Below are positions 52,217 to 55,854 of a stretch of 55,854 nt of DNA, in pieces (position 1 is the first letter of the stretch; every line of letters starts with the position of its first letter). The stretch is taken from the NCBI GenBank assembly GCA_934444735.1, contig CAKSDE010000019.1, forward strand, positions 1-55,854. Direction: 5' to 3'. The position numbers and the translations under genes were made by a program. Origin of the DNA: an uncultured Clostridia bacterium (GTDB taxonomy: Bacteria > Bacillota > Clostridia > UBA1381). Below the pieces are notes generated by a model. That model made no database searches and was not told the origin of the DNA. It saw nothing but the letters and a program-made list of their open reading frames with translations.

Positions 52217-52421
52217 AAATATTCCTCCTTGAACATTTTGTTTTATTCATTTACATTAACATATATTTATATATGTGTTTCAAACCAGTTTACAACTCTA
52301 TTGCCATTCTCCTTTATTATAATAACATATTTTTATTCTTTTGTATATTCTAATTTTTTAGTTGTTTTTTTCTGTTTTTTGGGATTGTTTTCCATATACC
52401 AAATATATAAAAAAATTTCTA
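52217..52421. other. AT-rich intergenic region
   Basis: No gene. A weak minus-strand promoter for the binding-protein gene is possible (TTGTAA near 52293 and TATAAA near 52265, spacer about 18 bp). Confidence 0.4.
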
Positions 52422-52466
52422 AAAAAAATGCAAAGTATAGATTCTATCTACACTTTGCATTTTTTT
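52422..52466 (-). terminator. Terminator of the dehydrogenase operon
   Basis: 15-bp AT-rich arms (52422-52436 and 52452-52466) whose outer end overlaps the SDR stop codon. T-rich on the minus-strand exit. Confidence 0.8.
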
Positions 52467-53163
52467 AGAAATTCAGTTTATTGCCTTCAAAATCACAATA
52501 CAAAAAATTTGTATTTGAGTTTTCTGCCATATCATATAGTTTTTCTGCTGTATCTGATGGATTTTGATTGGGCTTTGCATCATTATTAACTCCAGCCATG
52601 CCCTGAGGAGTAATCATCCATCCGGGATGAATTGAATGAAATTCAATTTCCGGATATGCATTCTGCAGTATTTTTGTTGCCATATTCTGTGCAGCTTTTG
52701 ACATACAGTATCCATATTCACATTCTCGCCAGCAATCTCCAATTGAACCGGCTTCAGAGGATATATTTATTACAGATTTTGTCTGTGATTTTTTTACCAG
52801 CGGCAAAAACTCACGAGATACACGAAGCACTCCCACAGCATTTACATCAAATTGATGAAATATAGTGTCAAAATTAAACTCCGGGTTATCAAGCATTAAG
52901 CGTTTGTTGTCAAGCCATACACCTGCATTGTTAAAAAGAATATCAACTGAGGGTGATTGTTCCTCTATAACTTTTCTGCATTTCTGCACTGAGTCATAAT
53001 CTGTTACATCACATATACAGCTTTTGCATCCTTTAAGGGTTGCCAACTCATCATTTGTTTTTATGTCAAGTGCATAAACAACGTAACCTCTTTTTATTCC
53101 TTCTTTTGCCAAACAAAGTCCTAATCCCTGAGATGCACCGGTGACTACTACTGTCTTATTCAT
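52465..53163 (-). CDS. Short-chain dehydrogenase/reductase
   Basis: 232 residues, classical SDR. Cofactor motif TGASQGLG (8-15), NNAG (78-81), and the active-site YxxxK with Y152 and K156, preceded by the Ser in NISSEAGS. D33 after the second strand (ALDIK) favours NAD(H). Likely oxidises a sugar or polyol. A GTG one codon upstream is possible; the ATG at 53163 overlaps the end of the alcohol dehydrogenase gene by 8 bp, so the two are coupled. Confidence 0.88.
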   Translation of the reverse strand: MNKTVVVTGASQGLGLCLAKEGIKRGYVVYALDIKTNDELATLKGCKSCICDVTDYDSVQKCRKVIEEQSPSVDILFNNAGVWLDNKRLMLDNPEFNFDTIFHQFDVNAVGVLRVSREFLPLVKKSQTKSVINISSEAGSIGDCWRECEYGYCMSKAAQNMATKILQNAYPEIEFHSIHPGWMITPQGMAGVNNDAKPNQNPSDTAEKLYDMAENSNTNFLYCDFEGNKLNF

Positions 53164-54145
53164 CACACTTTATAGCTCCTTTAATGAAATTATCTGTATG
53201 GTGTTCCATGTCATAATTTGCTTTATCAAACTCTTCCATAGAATAAACATGATTTGTTGCTCCTGTAAACTGCCATCTTCCCTTTGAAATCAAGTCCAAA
53301 CCTCTTCTGCAAAGCTCTGTTTCAAATTCTATTCTTCTCTCATGGCAATTAATAAGTGTTATAGCCTTCATATTCCACAATTTAAAATCAACAGTTCTGT
53401 CGCAATCATTATGAAAACCTCCTACACCCACTCTGCCATGCGCACACGCTAATGCTCCGGCAAGATTCAATCCGCTTGGGGTTCCTGTAAATTCCATAAC
53501 ATTTTCAAACCCAATATGGAAAATATCACTCTTATGTCCATCTCTTGTTAAATCGGGAGCTTCCCATGTCTTCCAATCAAGATAAAATTCCGGGTCGAGT
53601 TCATCCGGATGATAGACTTCGTCCGCACCGTATCTAAGAGCATTTTCGCGAGCTTCCTCACGCAAATCCACCGCCACAACTCGTCCATATCCCATAGACT
53701 TAAACATGGATACCATACCCAATCCCATATATCCAGTTCCAACAACAACTATTTCATCGTCAAGCAGTTTTGGCATCATACGGCTTCCCACACTCATAAG
53801 ACAACCTATCGGTTCAACAATGGCATCTTCGTCTTTAATATTTTCGGGAATATGCATTGTCTTTTGCGGTTCCATAACTATGTATTCTTTATATCCACCA
53901 CCTCCCAGTCCGGTTACACGATCTCCTATTTTAAACCCTTTTACATTTCTGCCTACATCAGCAACATATCCCATTGTTTCATGTCCGAATGTTTGTCCCG
54001 GTACTGCTACAGTCCACGGATACCATTCAGAATGACACATTCCTGTATAGCGCACTTTTACAAGTATTTGATTGTCATTAATTTTAGGGATATCCACCTC
54101 TACTATTTTGCTTTTTCTTGGTCCTTCCATTACTATTTGCTTCAT
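53156..54145 (-). CDS. Zinc-type medium-chain alcohol dehydrogenase
   Basis: 329 residues of the MDR superfamily. Catalytic zinc region GMCHSEW (C37) and GHETMG (H55, E56), Rossmann motif VGTGYMGLG (135-143). The four-Cys structural-zinc loop of classical enzymes is missing, as in several sugar-dehydrogenase-like subfamilies. Probably oxidises a polyol, sugar or sugar acid together with the SDR encoded downstream; the true substrate is unknown. The ATG at 54166 has no RBS. The ATG at 54145 follows AAAGGA by about 12 nt and matches the family start. Confidence 0.85.
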   Translation of the reverse strand: MKQIVMEGPRKSKIVEVDIPKINDNQILVKVRYTGMCHSEWYPWTVAVPGQTFGHETMGYVADVGRNVKGFKIGDRVTGLGGGGYKEYIVMEPQKTMHIPENIKDEDAIVEPIGCLMSVGSRMMPKLLDDEIVVVGTGYMGLGMVSMFKSMGYGRVVAVDLREEARENALRYGADEVYHPDELDPEFYLDWKTWEAPDLTRDGHKSDIFHIGFENVMEFTGTPSGLNLAGALACAHGRVGVGGFHNDCDRTVDFKLWNMKAITLINCHERRIEFETELCRRGLDLISKGRWQFTGATNHVYSMEEFDKANYDMEHHTDNFIKGAIKCDE

Positions 54146-54228
54146 TTTAACTACACATCCTTTCATGTATTTTACATTATTATATCAGCAACATATCTGT
54201 AACGGAATAAACAATCTATACAAAAAGA

Positions 54229-54257
54229 TGGACAAATCGGTTATTATATGATATGAT
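54229..54257 (+). promoter_or_regulatory. Putative promoter of the second AraC-type gene
   Basis: TGGACA (54229-54234), 17-bp spacer, TATGAT (54252-54257); the leader would be only about 12 nt. Confidence 0.5.
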
Positions 54258-54275
54258 ATATGTGAGGTGTTTTTT

Positions 54276-54998
54276 ATGAAATTATTATCATGCGGAGAAA
54301 GCCGCTATATAAAAAGTTGTATAGAGCATACGCATAATTGTTTTGAGATTGTAATAACCATACAAGGCGCTAACACTACAACCATTGCCGATTCTGAATT
54401 TTCTGTCTCGCATGGTAGTGTTGCGGTAATTCCTCCCCAAGTGCCACATTCACATTATAGCAATACTGAGTTTTCAGATATGTTCGTTCAAATTACAGAT
54501 ATATTACTGCCTGATGAAGTGAATGTATTTAAAGACACAACACACGAAATTGCTACTATCGCTAAAATTATATATACAAATTATATTCAAAAGGACAGCA
54601 ATTACAAGACTATTCTTCAATACTTGACAGGAGCTTTTTATGAATGTATAATCAAATATTACGGAAGCAATCACAAATACGAATTTGTATCACAATTAAA
54701 AAATATACTTGCACATAATATGTCCGATTCACAATTTGTTATTTCCGACGCAGTAAAAAAAATAGGAATAAGCTATGAATATATGCGCCATTGCTTTAAA
54801 GAGGAAACAGGGCAAACTCCCCTTGAATACCTCACAGCTATGAGAATACGGCAAGCCAAACAATATCTGACTACGGCAAAATATTATTCAGTTTCCGATA
54901 TTGCTTTCATGTGTGGGTTTTCGGATCCATACTACTTTTCAAGGTGTTTTAAAAAACATACCGGAGTATCACCATATCATTATCGAAAATCAAAATAA
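54276..54998 (+). CDS. AraC-family transcriptional regulator
   Basis: 240 residues. N-terminal cupin-like sensing domain (about 15-80, HTHNCFEIVITIQG, VIPPQVPHSHY) and C-terminal double HTH (about 140-238; YSVSDIAFMCGFSDPYYFSR then CFKKHTGVSPYHYR). Divergent from the dehydrogenase pair, which it presumably controls. The in-frame GTG at 54267 is part of the GAGGTG Shine-Dalgarno, so the ATG at 54276 is the start. Its cupin domain is shorter than that of the AraC protein at 42826 and the two are not close paralogues. Confidence 0.9.
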   Translation: MKLLSCGESRYIKSCIEHTHNCFEIVITIQGANTTTIADSEFSVSHGSVAVIPPQVPHSHYSNTEFSDMFVQITDILLPDEVNVFKDTTHEIATIAKIIYTNYIQKDSNYKTILQYLTGAFYECIIKYYGSNHKYEFVSQLKNILAHNMSDSQFVISDAVKKIGISYEYMRHCFKEETGQTPLEYLTAMRIRQAKQYLTTAKYYSVSDIAFMCGFSDPYYFSRCFKKHTGVSPYHYRKSK

Positions 54999-55016
54999 CT
55001 CTATCCAATGCCAAGA

Positions 55017-55202
55017 AGGGGGTGGGAGCAGTACGCCATCGAACTGCCGATATTTTGCCAAATTGTGTGCAGGGAGGTATAAAGCGCCACTCCCCTGTTT
55101 CTAGTTGGTAATTTGATAGGCTCAAAATTATGCCTAAAATGCAAAAAATCGCTTGAAATCAAGCGATTTTTCTTGTATTAATTTTAGCGTTACGCTATGC
55201 CT
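55017..55202. repeat. Dispersed mobile-element end repeat, copy B
   Basis: Counterpart of 46926-47105 in the same orientation, with the same CGCTTGAAATCAAGCG hairpin and TTAGCGTTACGCTATG tail. It follows the AraC gene directly; no recombinase remains near it. Confidence 0.75.
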
Positions 55203-55437
55203 CTGTACCCGTACACTGATAGAATTACACGAAAGGTTGTAAAAAAGCCTTTCGGTTTCATTTTTTTATTGGCAGTTTCATTTAATGTTGCCCGGTTTCA
55301 CTTTTTGCTCTATCAATACTTCCCCTACATTATACCATAGATTTTTGAGTTTGTCATCTGTTTTATTAAATAAGTCCATCAAATTGATTTATAATAATTA
55401 ATAATTCTACAAAATCAGAAAAATTACATTCAAACTA
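55203..55437. other. Intergenic region with a terminator-like hairpin
   Basis: No gene. CGAAAGG (55230-55236) pairs with CCTTTCG (55248-55254) and is followed by a T run on the plus strand; the rest is AT-rich and featureless. Confidence 0.5.
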
Positions 55438-55466
55438 TTGAAAAAACGATAAATATGTGGTATAAT
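55438..55466 (+). promoter_or_regulatory. Sigma-A promoter of the XRE regulator
   Basis: TTGAAA (55438-55443), 17-bp spacer, perfect TATAAT (55461-55466). Confidence 0.85.
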
Positions 55467-55522
55467 AAATTATCTTGTTTGTGTTATAAATAACAAAGGT
55501 TGCGAATAGGAGCGGCAAATAT

Positions 55523-55741
55523 ATGATTAAAAACAATATAGAAGTGGATGTTAAAGTAAAGTGTATAGAGAATGGAACAACCCAGGCACAACTTGCAGAA
55601 ACAATCGGAACTACGAGCCAGTATGTCAATCGTATCATCAAAAAGCAGGATGGCATTGTGAATAAAACGTTTGTGCAGATGATGGAGGCTCTTGGATACG
55701 ATGTTGAACTTACCTATGTGAAAAGAAAAAGTAACACCTGA
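55523..55741 (+). CDS. Small XRE-family HTH protein
   Basis: 72 residues, essentially one Cro/C1-type HTH (about 10-60): TTQAQLAETIGTTSQYVNRI forms helices 2-3. A short C-terminal strand VELTYVKRK may dimerise. AGGAG lies 9 nt before the ATG. Such solitary regulators are common on mobile elements, and it sits between an element-end repeat and an IS. Targets unknown. Confidence 0.85.
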   Translation: MIKNNIEVDVKVKCIENGTTQAQLAETIGTTSQYVNRIIKKQDGIVNKTFVQMMEALGYDVELTYVKRKSNT

Positions 55742-55796
55742 ACTATAGTCAAGTAAGTAGACACAAAAAAGTACAATTTTTTTTTAGGGGAACAGG

Positions 55797-55854
55797 CTAT
55801 TTTGTCTGCTCCCAATATAAAGCTTCCGCTTCATTTGGCGTAAGCATATTAAGC
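55797..55854 (-). CDS. C-terminus of an IS3-like transposase, cut by the window edge
   Basis: The last 18 codons are visible: LNMLTPNEAEALYWEQTK. The LTPNEAE ending is typical of orfB transposases of IS3-type elements. The element's end would lie in 55745-55796, which includes GTCAAGTAAGTAGACAC. The rest lies beyond the window, so intactness cannot be judged. Confidence 0.6.
   Translation of the reverse strand, partial: LNMLTPNEAEALYWEQTK

Overview
The window looks like a chromosomal segment of an endospore-forming, anaerobic Firmicute (Clostridia). The grounds are spoIIE with a Spo0A-type promoter, the spore-cortex deacetylase pdaA, AsnA-type asparagine synthetase, a gram-positive LexA box, many TTGACA-17-TATAAT promoters, GGAGG ribosome binding sites, SLH (S-layer) proteins and large carbohydrate-active exoproteins. 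The species cannot be named from the sequence. No rRNA, tRNA or CRISPR array was seen.

Region 1 (1-10,030) is housekeeping and sporulation: a YfcE-type phosphoesterase (-), spoIIE (+), a 360-bp tandem non-coding repeat with hairpins, asnA (-), radC and pdaA (-), a second polysaccharide deacetylase (+), lexA (+) and metK (+).

Region 2 (10,042-22,150, all minus strand) is an apparent eleven-gene reductive pyrimidine catabolism operon. It is driven by a consensus promoter at 22,121-22,149 followed by a terminator-like leader hairpin. Order of transcription: ABC ATPase, two permeases, NMT1/THI5-like binding lipoprotein, dihydropyrimidinase (pydB), dihydropyrimidine dehydrogenase (pydA), PucR-type regulator, beta-alanine aminotransferase (pydD), an unknown 131-aa protein, N-carbamoyl-beta-alanine amidohydrolase (pydC) and iron-dependent malonate-semialdehyde reductase (pydE). 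The expected route is uracil to dihydrouracil to N-carbamoyl-beta-alanine to beta-alanine to malonate semialdehyde to 3-hydroxypropionate. The binding protein appears to be a natural circular permutant. The dehydrogenase has an extra N-terminal Fe-S domain but no NAD(P)H-binding partner here.

Region 3 (22,496-46,900) is a glycan-utilisation locus. A seven-gene minus-strand run (GH38, GH39, SGNH/beta-helix/CuAO_N fusion, beta-helix exoprotein, two SLH proteins, SGNH esterase) starts at 42,454. A second run (esterase, GH28-like, DMT transporter) starts at 46,756. Both promoters carry the same pair of 21-bp-spaced direct repeats next to the -35 box, and an AraC-family regulator is encoded beside the first. 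A MITE-like element with 14-bp inverted ends and 13-bp direct repeats has split the last two genes of the first run.

Region 4 (46,900-55,854) is accessory and eroded. It has remnants of an integrative element (recombinase tail, ATPase fragment, frameshifted gene, HTH gene with an in-frame TGA) and dispersed repeats. A metallophosphoesterase is followed by a 3'-truncated sugar-binding lipoprotein fused at its end to a glycosidase fragment. Next come an alcohol dehydrogenase/SDR pair with a divergent AraC regulator, a small XRE regulator and, at the right edge, the tail of an IS3-like transposase.
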